Source of the DNA: an uncultured Stenotrophomonas sp.
Lineage (GTDB): Bacteria; Pseudomonadota; Gammaproteobacteria; Xanthomonadales; Xanthomonadaceae
DNA length: 64,000 nt
Reading direction: 5' to 3'
Assembly: GCF_913778665.1 (NCBI RefSeq)
Contig: NZ_CAJYVQ010000014.1
Span: 1-64,000, forward strand
Shown here in pieces: positions 55,248 to 63,977 of the stretch (within the stretch, counting starts at the first letter, position 1; the number at the start of each line of letters is the position of its first letter). The notes under the pieces were generated by a model. The model had not been told where the DNA came from. It was given only the letters and a program-made list of their open reading frames with translations, and ran no database searches. The translations under genes and the position numbers were made by a program.

Positions 55248-56864
55248 ATGCTTTCACCCGCACCGCGCCGCCGCTGGCTGGCCTGGGCGCTGCTGCTGGC
55301 CGCGCCGATGGCCGCCGCACAATCGCCACAATGCGGCCTGTTCAAGGCCGATGAAGGCAGCGGTACGCTGCGTATCAGCTCGCCGAACCGCGGCGAGCAG
55401 AAACACGTCGGCAGTGCCCCGTCTCCGGTCGCCTTCCAGCAGATCGACGGAAAGCTGCAACTGGTGAACCTGGAGTACGGCCTGCCCAGCGCGCTGCAGG
55501 TGCGCGATCGTGGCCGGACGGTCGAGGTGGATGGCACGGTCTACATCCTGCAGGCCCCTGCACAGTGCGCCGCAGCAGCTGCGCCGCCTGAAGGCAGCTG
55601 CCTGGCCGATGCGGCGGCGTGCCTGGACAACCGTCGCGAAGCAAGCCCGACCGCGCTGGAAGCAGGGTGCCGGGAAGGCGTACCCGGCATGTGCCTGCAA
55701 CTGGCTGATCGTTGGCACGAGGAGGCCAAACCTACGGTCGAGGCCGATCCCGCTCTGGCAAAGGCAGCGCTGGACGCCGCCCTGTCCGGCGTCAAACTCC
55801 CCGCCGCCTGTGACGACGGTGGCTTCGAGCAGGGAACCGCGACGTGTGCCGCCGCACTCGAGGCCGACCCTGCGGTGCAGGAGCAGCTGGTCAAGGCGGC
55901 GATGACCGCAGCCATGACCGAAGCCGTGGTGACGATGGCAGCGCCGACCGTGCCGGCGATCGTTCCGGCCGAGCGGCGGCAACAGTTGTTGCGGCTGTGC
56001 CGCGAGGTACCGCACGGCGGCTTCTGCACCCGCGTGGCTGAGCTGTCCTGGGAGGCGGGAGATCCCCAGCAGGCGGTACAGGCCCTGGCTGCAGCCTGCC
56101 CCCCCGGCAACGATACCGTCACCTGCGAGCGCCTGCCGGCGTTGCAGGCGGTGGGTGCATCGTTGCGACCGCAGCCGGCAACGGTCCTGCCCTGCGGCAG
56201 TTACCGGTCCGACGGCGGCCTGATGGACACGCTGGATTTCGGTGACAACGGCCTGGTCGGTGTCGGCTGGAGCAGCCATCTTCGCGCACGTGTCGAAGCG
56301 GGCGACATCCGCATCCGCCACGACCGGGATGGCGACTTCGTGCTGCGCCCGCTGCCGGGCGGGCAGTTGCTGGGCCTGGATAACTGGACCCGCTTCCAGG
56401 TGTTCGTCCCCACCGGGAAGGGCCCGACCCGGTGCAGTGCACCGAAGCAGTTCAAGGTGCTGCCACTGCCGCAGGATTGCCCGCTGGCGCTGGCCAACGA
56501 GGACGGTGCCGGGGCCTGCTGCGCGCAGGGCAAGCTGCAGGGCTGCAACATTCTCGGCAACCGCCTTGCGCTGTCCGGGCACTGGCTGCAGGCCGCAGAG
56601 CACTACACCACTGTCTGCCGCGCCGGTGTCCGCGAAGGGTGCGAGAGCCTGGTCACCGCGCAGGGCAACGGTGCGGAGGTGGATGCGCGTCGAATCCTGG
56701 GACAGCTGTGCAAGGCCGACCGCAGCGGCCTGCATGTGGCCTGCGACGTGCTCGAAACCCAGAACTGGGAGCTGATCACGCTGGGCGGTGCCCTGCAGAA
56801 GGCGGTTGACGAGGCGGCAGTGGACGACACTCCGGTACCGCGCAACCCCAACCGCAAGCGCTGA
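55248..56864 (+). CDS. Cysteine-rich exported protein, paralogue B (longest)
   Basis: A 538-residue protein with a signal peptide (WALLLAAPMAAAQS). It has the same N-module (CGLFKADEGSGTLRI), central Cys pairs (SCLADAAACLDN, GCREGVPGMCLQL, ACDDGGFEQGTATCAAAL, LCREVPHGGFCTRVA) and the second module at LPCGSYRSDGGLMDTLDFGD. Unlike the others it has a C-terminal extension, GCNILGNRLALSGHWLQAAE followed by HYTTVCRAGVREGCESL, the clearest Sel1-like repeat. A strong AAGGAGA precedes the ATG. Function unknown. Confidence 0.75.
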   Translation: MLSPAPRRRWLAWALLLAAPMAAAQSPQCGLFKADEGSGTLRISSPNRGEQKHVGSAPSPVAFQQIDGKLQLVNLEYGLPSALQVRDRGRTVEVDGTVYILQAPAQCAAAAAPPEGSCLADAAACLDNRREASPTALEAGCREGVPGMCLQLADRWHEEAKPTVEADPALAKAALDAALSGVKLPAACDDGGFEQGTATCAAALEADPAVQEQLVKAAMTAAMTEAVVTMAAPTVPAIVPAERRQQLLRLCREVPHGGFCTRVAELSWEAGDPQQAVQALAAACPPGNDTVTCERLPALQAVGASLRPQPATVLPCGSYRSDGGLMDTLDFGDNGLVGVGWSSHLRARVEAGDIRIRHDRDGDFVLRPLPGGQLLGLDNWTRFQVFVPTGKGPTRCSAPKQFKVLPLPQDCPLALANEDGAGACCAQGKLQGCNILGNRLALSGHWLQAAEHYTTVCRAGVREGCESLVTAQGNGAEVDARRILGQLCKADRSGLHVACDVLETQNWELITLGGALQKAVDEAAVDDTPVPRNPNRKR

Positions 56865-56918
56865 GCCGGCCAGGGCCTGTCCGCAGCTTCGGCCGGGCCC
56901 TGCGGTAAAGTACGCGCC

Positions 56919-57815
56919 ATGAACGAATTCGAGCGCGTGCGCGCCTACCTTACCGACCTGCAGGACCGCATCTGTGCGGCGATCGAGGCCGTCGATGGCC
57001 AGGCCCGCTTCCAGGAAGACCTGTGGCAGCGTGCCGAGGGCGGTGGCGGGCGTACCCGCGTGCTGCGTGACGGTGCGGTGTTCGAGCAGGCCGGCATCGG
57101 CTTTTCCGACGTGGCCGGCAGCCGCCTGCCGCCGTCGGCCTCGGCCAACCGCCCGGAACTGGCCGGTGCCTCCTGGCGCGCCACCGGCGTGTCGCTGGTG
57201 TTCCACCCGCTCAATCCCTACGTGCCGACCACCCACGCGAATGTGCGCTTCTTCCAGGCGCAGCGCGACGGTGAAGTGGTGGCCAGCTGGTTCGGTGGCG
57301 GCTTCGACCTGACCCCGTTCTATCCGTTCGACGAGGACGTGCAGCACTGGCACCGGGTCGCACGCGACCTGTGCGCGCCGTTCGGCGAGGAACGCTATGC
57401 CGCACACAAGCGCTGGTGCGACGAGTACTTCTTCCTGCGCCATCGCAATGAAACGCGCGGTGTCGGCGGTCTGTTCTTCGACGACCTGCACGGCGACTTC
57501 GAGCGCGATTTCGACTACCTGCGGGCGGTCGGTGATGGCTTCCTCGATGCCTATCTGCCGATCGTGCAGCAGCGCAAGGACAGCGCATACGGCGAGCGCG
57601 AGCGCGAGTTCCAGCTGTACCGCCGCGGCCGCTATGTGGAGTTCAACCTGGTCTATGACCGCGGCACCCTGTTCGGGCTGCAGAGCGGCGGCCGCAGCGA
57701 AAGCATCCTAATGAGCCTGCCGCCGCGGGTGCGCTGGGAGTACGGCTTCAGCCCGGAGGCCGGCAGCGCCGAGGCGCGCCTGGCCGACTACCTGGTGCCG
57801 CGCGACTGGCTCTGA
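56919..57815 (+). CDS. hemF: Oxygen-dependent coproporphyrinogen III oxidase
   Basis: A 298-residue HemF, full length: [65 protein letters not shown] and [20 protein letters not shown]. It decarboxylates coproporphyrinogen III to protoporphyrinogen IX in the heme pathway. It sits between the second and third copies of the exported paralogue family, so its position is probably incidental. Confidence 0.97.
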   Translation: MNEFERVRAYLTDLQDRICAAIEAVDGQARFQEDLWQRAEGGGGRTRVLRDGAVFEQAGIGFSDVAGSRLPPSASANRPELAGASWRATGVSLVFHPLNPYVPTTHANVRFFQAQRDGEVVASWFGGGFDLTPFYPFDEDVQHWHRVARDLCAPFGEERYAAHKRWCDEYFFLRHRNETRGVGGLFFDDLHGDFERDFDYLRAVGDGFLDAYLPIVQQRKDSAYGEREREFQLYRRGRYVEFNLVYDRGTLFGLQSGGRSESILMSLPPRVRWEYGFSPEAGSAEARLADYLVPRDWL

Positions 57816-57909
57816 AGTTCCGGTGCCACGGCTGACCGTGGCGCCTCCGTTGCCTGTGGTGCGCCCTGCACCGGACAGGCTCTGTTCCACCGCCTTCAGG
57901 GACGAACCA

Positions 57910-59073
57910 ATGTCTGCTGCTGTTTTCCTTCGCCCCCGCGCTGCGGGCTGGCGTTCCCTGCTGTTGCTGGCCCTGGCCTCGGCCAGCCTGCCGGCTGCCG
58001 CGCAGTCGATGGCCTGTGGCACCTACAAGGACAGCAGCGGCAACACCACGCTGACCCTCGAGAGTGAAGGCCACGGCTCCCTGTCCGGCCCCTACCAGGC
58101 CACCGAGAACCTGCGCATCGCCCGCCAGGAAGACGTGCTCGGTACCGGCAACCTGTCCACGGGCCAGCTGGAGAACTGGTACTTCTCGGACAACGACCGC
58201 ACGATCAGCACGCCCTATCGCGAGTTTACCCGTGAGCGCGCCGCCGCCTGCAAGGCGATGCCAGAGCCCGTCGAAGACGGTTGCGTGATGAATACCTCCG
58301 AGTGCCTGGAGGCGCTGCCGGAGGCCGCACCCGTGAAACTGCACGCTTGGTGTGCCGAGGGCGTGGGCGCAGCCTGCATGCGGTTGCTGGAGACCTACCA
58401 GGAAGAGGCCAACGCAGCGGCACCGAAAGTGACGGACCCGCCGATGCCTGAGATCTGCAAGGAGGAATCACCGTCCTTCGACGCCGAAGGCTGCATGGCG
58501 GCAGCCAGGAAGGTCGCCTCGCAGATGGCAGGGGAGGCACTGCTGGGCCTGCGGCATTCGGTCGATGCGCCCTTGCCGCCGGCGCAGCTGGATGAGCTGA
58601 CGGCACTCTGCCGCGAACAGCGCGGCGAGACCTTCTGTGAAGCGTCGGCCGAGTCGCTGTGGAGCGGCGGGCGCCTGCAGCAGGCCCGCGAGGCATTGCA
58701 GCTGGCCTGCGCACAGCGCGCGGATGCGCCGTCCTGCGGACCGGCCAAGGACCTCGCTGCTGTTGCCGGTGCGACCGCAGCGGCACTCGAACCGATCGCC
58801 GCCACCGCCCTGCCCTGCGGCAGCTTTGTCGCCGAACGCAGCGTGCTGTCGCAGCTGCGCTTCCTGGAGGGCGGCATCGTGGAAGCCGGTGGTGAGGACG
58901 TGCGCCTGCGCGCGAGCCTGCGCGACGGCCAGGTGCGCCTGCACCGCGATGTCGGCAGCGACTTCGTGCTGCAGCTGCTGCAGAACGGCAACCTGGTGGG
59001 CGTCGACAGCGGCAACCGCTTCGCGTACTACGAGCGCAAGGCGGCTGCAGGCAACGTCCGCTGCACTCCCTGA
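57910..59073 (+). CDS. Cysteine-rich exported protein, paralogue C
   Basis: A 387-residue protein with a signal peptide (LLLALASASLPAAAQS). The N-module starts CGTYKDSSGNTTLTLES. The centre has GCVMNTSECLEAL, WCAEGVGAACMRLL, ICKEESPSFDAEGCMAAA, LCREQRGETFCEAS and ACAQRADAPSCGP. The C-module is LPCGSFVAERSVLSQLRFLE to the terminal Cys. Same order and Cys spacing as paralogues A and B. Function unknown. Confidence 0.75.
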   Translation: MSAAVFLRPRAAGWRSLLLLALASASLPAAAQSMACGTYKDSSGNTTLTLESEGHGSLSGPYQATENLRIARQEDVLGTGNLSTGQLENWYFSDNDRTISTPYREFTRERAAACKAMPEPVEDGCVMNTSECLEALPEAAPVKLHAWCAEGVGAACMRLLETYQEEANAAAPKVTDPPMPEICKEESPSFDAEGCMAAARKVASQMAGEALLGLRHSVDAPLPPAQLDELTALCREQRGETFCEASAESLWSGGRLQQAREALQLACAQRADAPSCGPAKDLAAVAGATAAALEPIAATALPCGSFVAERSVLSQLRFLEGGIVEAGGEDVRLRASLRDGQVRLHRDVGSDFVLQLLQNGNLVGVDSGNRFAYYERKAAAGNVRCTP

Positions 59074-59082
59074 GCAGCGTGA

Positions 59083-59142
59083 TGTAGCGCCGAGTCCACG
59101 CTCGGCTGAACAACCAGCGCAGCCGAGTCAGGGGCTCGGCTC
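59083..59142. repeat. SMAG-like dimeric repeat (GCTCGGC type)
   Basis: Hairpin GCCGAG...CTCGGC (59089-59106) and hairpin AGCCGAG/CTCGGCT (59121-59141), headed by GTAG. They lie between paralogue C and the DUF421 gene (convergent). Confidence 0.65.
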
Positions 59143-59149
59143 TATGTCG

Positions 59150-59629
59150 TCAGGTGCTCTTCCTGGGGATGATCGTGATGTGCCCGTTGATCTCCAGCAG
59201 GGCCAGCTCGACATCCTCCACGCCGAGGCAACCCTGCTGGCGCATGGCGGCCTCGAAATCCGAGCGGGTGACCTGCTCGCGGTGCAGAACGGCGTCGAAC
59301 AGGCGCCCATCACGCGCGATCACCACCGGTTCTCCTTCCACCAGTCTCTCGATCCGCCGGCTACGGGTACTCACCCAGCCCACCCCGTAGTTGAGCAGGA
59401 TCAGGGTGGCCGCCAGCAACAGGCCGCCGCCCAGCGAGGTGTCGGTGCCCAGCAGCGCGTTCTGCACCGCATTGCCCAGCAGCACCACCAGCAGCACGTC
59501 GAACGGGGTGATCTGCCCGAGCGGGCGTTTGCCGCTGAGCCGGACCATGCCCAGCACCACGACATAGACCACCACCGCGCGCAGGATGAACTCCCACCAT
59601 GGCATCGCCAGTGCGAACAGATCGGGCAT
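59150..59629 (-). CDS. DUF421 membrane protein (YetF-like)
   Basis: A 159-residue protein with three N-terminal helices (FILRAVVVYVVVLGMVRL, PFDVLLVVLLGNAVQNALLG, LGGGLLLAATLILLNYGVGW) and a C-terminal DUF421 domain with the motifs RLVEGEPVVIARDGRLFDAV and LLEINGHITIIPR. The KRPLGQITPFDVLLVVLLGN block is the family signature. Function unknown. Confidence 0.88.
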   Translation of the reverse strand: MPDLFALAMPWWEFILRAVVVYVVVLGMVRLSGKRPLGQITPFDVLLVVLLGNAVQNALLGTDTSLGGGLLLAATLILLNYGVGWVSTRSRRIERLVEGEPVVIARDGRLFDAVLHREQVTRSDFEAAMRQQGCLGVEDVELALLEINGHITIIPRKST

Positions 59630-59672
59630 TGCGGGTTCCCTGCGGCGTGATGGCTCAGCCTAGCACCTGGGG

Positions 59673-59707
59673 TCAGATCCCTTTGCCCATCGGGCAAAGG
59701 GATCTGA
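59673..59707. repeat. Perfect 16-bp hairpin of the GGTCAGATCCC repeat family
   Basis: TCAGATCCCTTTGCCC, loop ATC, GGGCAAAGGGATCTGA. The same phrase (GGGATCTGACCCC) occurs as half a unit at 4050-4062, so this is a second repeat family distinct from the GTAG type. Confidence 0.6.
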
Positions 59708-59726
59708 TGCCAATGCGCATCGGCAC

Positions 59727-59766
59727 AAATAAAAAGCCCCGCTGACCAGGGGGAGGTCAACGGGGC
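59727..59766 (-). terminator. Rho-independent terminator (minus strand)
   Basis: The twelve-base arms GCCCCGTTGACC and GGTCAGCGGGGC (minus-strand reading, 59766-59755 and 59747-59736; one mismatch) are followed by TTTTTATTT. It ends the sX13-like RNA and anything reading through from polA. Confidence 0.85.
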
Positions 59767-59852
59767 CGGGGAACGGGCACTTGGGGAGGAGTCCCCGTTC
59801 CGAGATCTGCTCCAGGGGATGGGAGAGATCCACGACAGGCGTTGCGCCTGTC
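59727..59852 (-). ncRNA. sX13-like small RNA downstream of polA
   Basis: The minus strand encodes about 125 nt made of consecutive hairpins. The first is GACAGGCG/CGCCTGTC (59834-59852). The second is GATCT/AGATC with a C-rich interior (59804-59830). The third is GGAACGGG/CCCGTTCC with loop containing CCTCCCC (59770-59801). The terminator hairpin has loop TCCCCC (59736-59766). A TATAAC -10 box lies at 59862-59857. Position next to polA and C-rich loops match sX13, the Hfq-independent virulence sRNA of Xanthomonas that binds G-rich mRNA sites. The identity is inferred from memory of that description, not from alignment. Confidence 0.6.
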
Positions 59853-59856
59853 GGGA

Positions 59857-59885
59857 GTTATAGAAGCACTCCGAACACTAACAGT
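59857..59885 (-). promoter_or_regulatory. Promoter of the sX13-like RNA
   Basis: TATAAC at 59862-59857 (minus strand) is close to the -10 consensus. The -35 region, around 59879-59885, reads CTGTTA/ACTGTT and is weak. Start of transcription is predicted near 59851. Confidence 0.45.
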
Positions 59886-59993
59886 TCGTGAAGGGGCCCA
59901 ATTTAATGAACGTCAATCCGGGTGACATTCATGGTCGAGTCAGAAACATCTGACATCTGAACCAATTCACGTCGTTTTCGGCCTGAAACACCG

Positions 59994-62768
59994 TCAGTGT
60001 GCTTCGTCCCAGTTGTTGCCGACGCCGGTATCCACCACCAGCGGCACCCGCAATTGGGCCGCTTGCGACATGCGTTCCACCACCTGCAAACGCAAGTCTT
60101 CGACAAAACTACTTTCGGTTTCGAAGACCAGTTCGTCGTGCACCTGCAGGATCATCCGTGCCGGTGCGCCGCTGTCGCGCAGCCACTGGTCCACGTCCAC
60201 CATCGCGCGCTTGATGATGTCGGCCGCGGTGCCCTGCATCGGCGCGTTGATCGCGGCACGCTCGGCACCGGCGCGCAGGCCCTGGTTGCGGGCATGGATG
60301 TCGTTCAGGTACAGGCGGCGGCCGAACAGGGTTTCCACATAGCCCCGGTCGCGGGCGGTCTGGCGCATCCGCTCCATGAAGTCGCGCACACCGGGGTAGC
60401 GGCTGAAGTACAGCGCCACGTAGTCCTGCGCCTGGCCGCGGTCGATGCCCAGGTTGCGGGCCAGGCCGAAGGCGCTCATGCCGTACATCAGGCCAAAGTT
60501 GATCGCCTTGGCGGCGCGGCGCTCGTTCGGAGTCACCTCCTCCAGCGTGCGCCCGAACACCTCGGCGGCGGTGGCACGGTGGACGTCGGCGCCCTGCTCG
60601 AAGGCACGCACCAGGCCCGGGTCTTCGGACAGGTGGGCCATGATCCGCAGTTCGATCTGTGAATAGTCGGCGGCCAGCAGCTGGCAGCCCTCCGGCGCCA
60701 CGAAGGCGCGGCGGATGCGGCGGCCGTCTTCGGTGCGGATCGGGATGTTCTGCAGGTTCGGGTCCGACGAGGACAGTCGGCCGGTGGCCGCGCCGGACTG
60801 GTGGTAGCTGGTATGCACACGGCCGGTGTCCGGGTTGACCATCTCCGGCAGCTTGTCGGTGTAGGTACTGCGCAGCTTGGCCAGGCCGCGGTAGTCGAGG
60901 ATCACCCGCGGCAGTTCGTGCTGGTCGGCAATCGCCTCCAGCGCTTCCTCATTCGTGCTGGGCTGGCCCTTCGGGGTCTTCACCACCGCCGGCAGCTTCA
61001 GCTCGTCGAACAGCACCGCCTGCAGCTGCTTGGGCGAATCCAGGTTGAAGCTGCGCCCGGCCAGCTCGGTGGCCTTCTGCTGCGCAGCCAGCATCCGCGA
61101 GGACAGGTCCTGGCTCTGCCGGCGCAGCTCGTCGGTGTCGATCCGCACGCCGTTGGCTTCAATCGTGGTCAGCACCGGCACCAGCGGCATCTCGATGTCG
61201 CGGTACACGCTGTCCAGCGCCGGCTCGGCCAGAAGCTGCGGCTGCAGCGCGCGATGCAGGCGCAGGGTGATGTCGGCGTCCTCGGCCGCATAGCGGCTGG
61301 CTTCGTCGATGCCCACCTGCGAGAACGGGATCTGCTTGGCGCCCTTGCCGGCCACATCCTCGAACTTGATGGTGCTGTAGCCCAGGTAGCGCAGCGCCAG
61401 CGAATCCATATCGTGTCGGGTCGCGGTGGAGTTGAGCACGAAGCTCTCGAGCATGGTGTCGTCGTGGTAGCCCTCCACGTCCACGCCGTGGCGGCGCAGC
61501 ACGTGCAGGTCGTACTTGCCATGCTGGCCCAGCTTCTTCTTCGCCGGGTCCTGCAGCACCGGGCGCAGCGCGTCCAGCACCTGCTGTAGCGGCAGCTGCG
61601 CCGGCGCGCCGGGGTAGTCGTGGCCGACCGGGATGTAGGCAGCCTTGCCCGGCTCGACCGCCAGGCTGACGCCGACCAGGCGCGCGCGCATCGCATCCAG
61701 CGCATCGGTTTCGGTATCGAAGCTGATCAGCTCGGCCTGCTGCAGGCGCTCGACCCAGGCCTGCAGCTGCTCGCCGGTGAGCACGGTCTCATACTCACCC
61801 GGGGCGGCCAGCGCCGGGTCCAGCGTGCCGGCGGCCGGGGCCTCGGAACTGCCTCGGGCGAAGCCGGCAGCGGTGCCGCGCAGGCTCGGCGCGGCTTCGC
61901 TGGCGACAGCGGGTGCCGGCAGCGGCGCACCCAGTTCCTTCAGCGCCTGGGTGAAGCCGTAACGCGCATACAGCTCGGTCAGCACCGGCACGTCCTGCTC
62001 GCGCAGGGCCAGCGTGGTCGGACTGGCGTCCAGCTCCACATCGGTGCGGATGGTCACCAGCTCACGGTTCAGCGGCAGGCGTTCCAGCGCGGCGCGCAGG
62101 TTCTCGCCGATCTTGCCCTTCATGGTCGGCGCGGCGGCCATCACTCCGTCCAGATGCTGGTACTCGGCCAGCCACTTGGCGGCGGTCTTCGGCCCGCACT
62201 TCTCCACGCCCGGCACGTTGTCGACGGTGTCGCCCATCAGCGCCAGCAGGTCGATGATCTGGTCGGCGCGCACGCCGAACTTGTCCATCACCGCCGCGTC
62301 CGAATCCATGCGGCTGCCGGTCATGGTGTTGACCAGCTCGATGCCCGGGCGGACCAGCTGCGCGAAGTCCTTGTCGCCGGTAGAAATGGTCACCTTCAGG
62401 TCCTGCGCCAGGCCCTGCAGCGCCAGCGTGCCGATCACATCGTCGGCTTCCACGCCGGGGATGCGCAGGATGCTGATGCCCAGTGCTTCAACGATGCGGC
62501 ACATCGGCTCGACCTGGCTGCGCAGTTCGTCGGGCATCGGCGGACGGTTGGCCTTGTACTGGTCGTACAGGTCATCACGGAAGGTCTTGCCGGGCGCATC
62601 GACCACGAACGCAACGTAGGCCGGGCGTTCCTTCAGCGTCGAACGCAGCATGTTGACCACGCCGAACAGTGCGCCGGTGGGTTCACCCTGTGCATTGGAC
62701 AGGGGCGGCAGCGCGTGGAACGCGCGGTACAGGTAACTGGACCCGTCGATCAGGACTAATCTGCTCAT
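59994..62768 (-). CDS. polA: DNA polymerase I
   Basis: A 924-residue PolA with all three domains: 5' nuclease (residues 1-290; VLIDGSSYLYRAFHALPP, TLALQGLAQDLKVTISTGDK), 3'-5' exonuclease (about 325-520; LISFDTETDALDAM keeps the metal-binding acidic pair) and polymerase (about 530-924). The polymerase motifs are DYSQIELRIMAHLS (A), RRAAKAINFGLMYGMSAFGL (B) and LQVHDELVFE (C). Full length versus E. coli (928). Needed for Okazaki-fragment maturation and repair. An sRNA lies downstream. Confidence 0.97.
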   Translation of the reverse strand: MSRLVLIDGSSYLYRAFHALPPLSNAQGEPTGALFGVVNMLRSTLKERPAYVAFVVDAPGKTFRDDLYDQYKANRPPMPDELRSQVEPMCRIVEALGISILRIPGVEADDVIGTLALQGLAQDLKVTISTGDKDFAQLVRPGIELVNTMTGSRMDSDAAVMDKFGVRADQIIDLLALMGDTVDNVPGVEKCGPKTAAKWLAEYQHLDGVMAAAPTMKGKIGENLRAALERLPLNRELVTIRTDVELDASPTTLALREQDVPVLTELYARYGFTQALKELGAPLPAPAVASEAAPSLRGTAAGFARGSSEAPAAGTLDPALAAPGEYETVLTGEQLQAWVERLQQAELISFDTETDALDAMRARLVGVSLAVEPGKAAYIPVGHDYPGAPAQLPLQQVLDALRPVLQDPAKKKLGQHGKYDLHVLRRHGVDVEGYHDDTMLESFVLNSTATRHDMDSLALRYLGYSTIKFEDVAGKGAKQIPFSQVGIDEASRYAAEDADITLRLHRALQPQLLAEPALDSVYRDIEMPLVPVLTTIEANGVRIDTDELRRQSQDLSSRMLAAQQKATELAGRSFNLDSPKQLQAVLFDELKLPAVVKTPKGQPSTNEEALEAIADQHELPRVILDYRGLAKLRSTYTDKLPEMVNPDTGRVHTSYHQSGAATGRLSSSDPNLQNIPIRTEDGRRIRRAFVAPEGCQLLAADYSQIELRIMAHLSEDPGLVRAFEQGADVHRATAAEVFGRTLEEVTPNERRAAKAINFGLMYGMSAFGLARNLGIDRGQAQDYVALYFSRYPGVRDFMERMRQTARDRGYVETLFGRRLYLNDIHARNQGLRAGAERAAINAPMQGTAADIIKRAMVDVDQWLRDSGAPARMILQVHDELVFETESSFVEDLRLQVVERMSQAAQLRVPLVVDTGVGNNWDEAH

Positions 62769-62865
62769 GCGCCGATTCTACGCGCCCGTGCCTGCACCGC
62801 GACGACACGGCACGCACCCGGCGATGGGGCATAATCAGGCCTCTCTCCAGGCAAAGGTTCCGCCG

Positions 62866-63150
62866 ATGAAGACCCTGATGCTGGCTTCCCTGCTCCTGCT
62901 CGCTGGCTGCGCCAGCATGGGTGGCGCAGGCGCTCCCCCGGTGGACGTCAAGGGCGCCGATGTCTCCAAGCGGACCATGGACAACGGCGACACCATCGAG
63001 GAATACCGTGTGTCCGGCCAGCTGCGCATGGTCAAGGTGACCCCGTCGCGCGGCGCCCCGTACTACATGTACGACAAGAACGGCGATGGCCGCTTCGACA
63101 ACGACAAGGATGGCGTCTCGCCGGTGTACTGGAAGCTGTACAGCTGGTGA
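62866..63150 (+). CDS. DUF2782 lipoprotein
   Basis: A 94-residue lipoprotein with lipobox LLAGC (Cys about 15). The mature DUF2782 part has TMDNGDTIEEYRVSGQLRMV and YYMYDKNGDGRFDNDKD. The family commonly sits beside polA. CATAAT at 62830-62835 may be its -10 box. Function unknown. Confidence 0.88.
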   Translation: MKTLMLASLLLLAGCASMGGAGAPPVDVKGADVSKRTMDNGDTIEEYRVSGQLRMVKVTPSRGAPYYMYDKNGDGRFDNDKDGVSPVYWKLYSW

Positions 63151-63220
63151 GGTGACCGGGGACGGATCCCCGCGATTCAATGGATCCACGCCATGCGTGG
63201 CTGGGTCCCTGCCGGCCCCC

Positions 63221-63258
63221 ACAAAAAACAACGCCGGCGCGCATCCTGCGGCCGGCGT
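63221..63258 (-). terminator. Terminator of the universal stress protein gene
   Basis: The minus strand reads ACGCCGG (63258-63252), a loop, CCGGCGT (63237-63231), then TGTTTTTTGT. A clear stem and T-run 42 bases after the uspA stop. Upstream (63187-63201) is a further small hairpin, CCACGC-CAT-GCGTGG. Confidence 0.8.
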
Positions 63259-63299
63259 CGGGTCCCCTCCCCGGGAACGCTTGTATCAGCGCGTGTGGA

Positions 63300-63746
63300 T
63301 CAGCGGATCACCAGCACCGGCAGGGTGCTGCGCGCCAGCACTTCGGCAGTCTGGCTGCCCAGCAGCACGCGGGTCACGCCACGGCGGCCATGCGAGGTCA
63401 TCACGATCAGGTCGCTGTTGCGCTCGCCCGCGGTCTCGATGATGCCGTCGGCCGCGTAGCGGTCCAGCACATGCACCGGGTTGGCGGTGATGCCCTGCTC
63501 GGCGGCCTTGGCCAGCGCCGGCTGCAGCACCTTCTGCGCGCCTTCCTCGCGGTCGGCCTTGTACTCGGGACTGTTCATGTAGCCCACGCTCCAGCCCATG
63601 GCATCGTACATGCCGACGGCCCACGGCTCGGAGACGGTCACGATATCGACCTCGGCATTGAGGTCCTTGGCCAGTTCCAGGCCCTTGGCCAGGCCCTTGT
63701 CGGCCAGCTCGGAGCCGTCGGTGGCAATCAGGATGCGCTTGTACAT
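63300..63746 (-). CDS. Universal stress protein (UspA family)
   Basis: A 148-residue UspA-type protein: ILIATDGSELADKGLAKGLE at the start and the ATP-binding loop MTSHGRRGVTRVLLGSQTAE, followed by VLARSTLPVLVIR. The G-2x-G-9x-G-S/T motif appears intact, so it likely binds ATP. It starts at 63746 after an open but unsupported upstream frame. Confidence 0.93.
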   Translation of the reverse strand: MYKRILIATDGSELADKGLAKGLELAKDLNAEVDIVTVSEPWAVGMYDAMGWSVGYMNSPEYKADREEGAQKVLQPALAKAAEQGITANPVHVLDRYAADGIIETAGERNSDLIVMTSHGRRGVTRVLLGSQTAEVLARSTLPVLVIR

Positions 63747-63897
63747 GGTGGGGCTCCGCGTCGATCGGCCAGATGGGAACGACACCATTACACACCGGAT
63801 GTGCAGGCTGCGCCTTGAGCAGGATCAATCCGGCGCCGCGCAGGGGCCCGTGCGCACCGCCACGTGGTCCGAGGGACGGGCTCGGCCGGCCCTCTTC

Positions 63898-63965
63898 TGC
63901 AGAGCCGAGCCCATGCTCGGCTGCTTCTGGCGGGAAAAGGAGCCGAGCATGGGCTCGGCTCTGCA
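63898..63965. repeat. Perfect 25-bp inverted SMAG-like repeat
   Basis: The arms 63898-63922 and 63941-63965 are perfect complements (core GCCGAGCCCATGCTCGGC), separated by 18 bases. Each arm also folds alone. It is the largest palindrome in the window, between the universal stress gene and a gene running off the right edge. Confidence 0.75.
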
Positions 63966-63977
63966 TCAGGCTCGCCC

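Noticed and set aside
55254-57491. A 745-codon minus-strand frame
   Set aside because: Antisense of paralogue B and hemF; hemF is certain, so this frame is a shadow.
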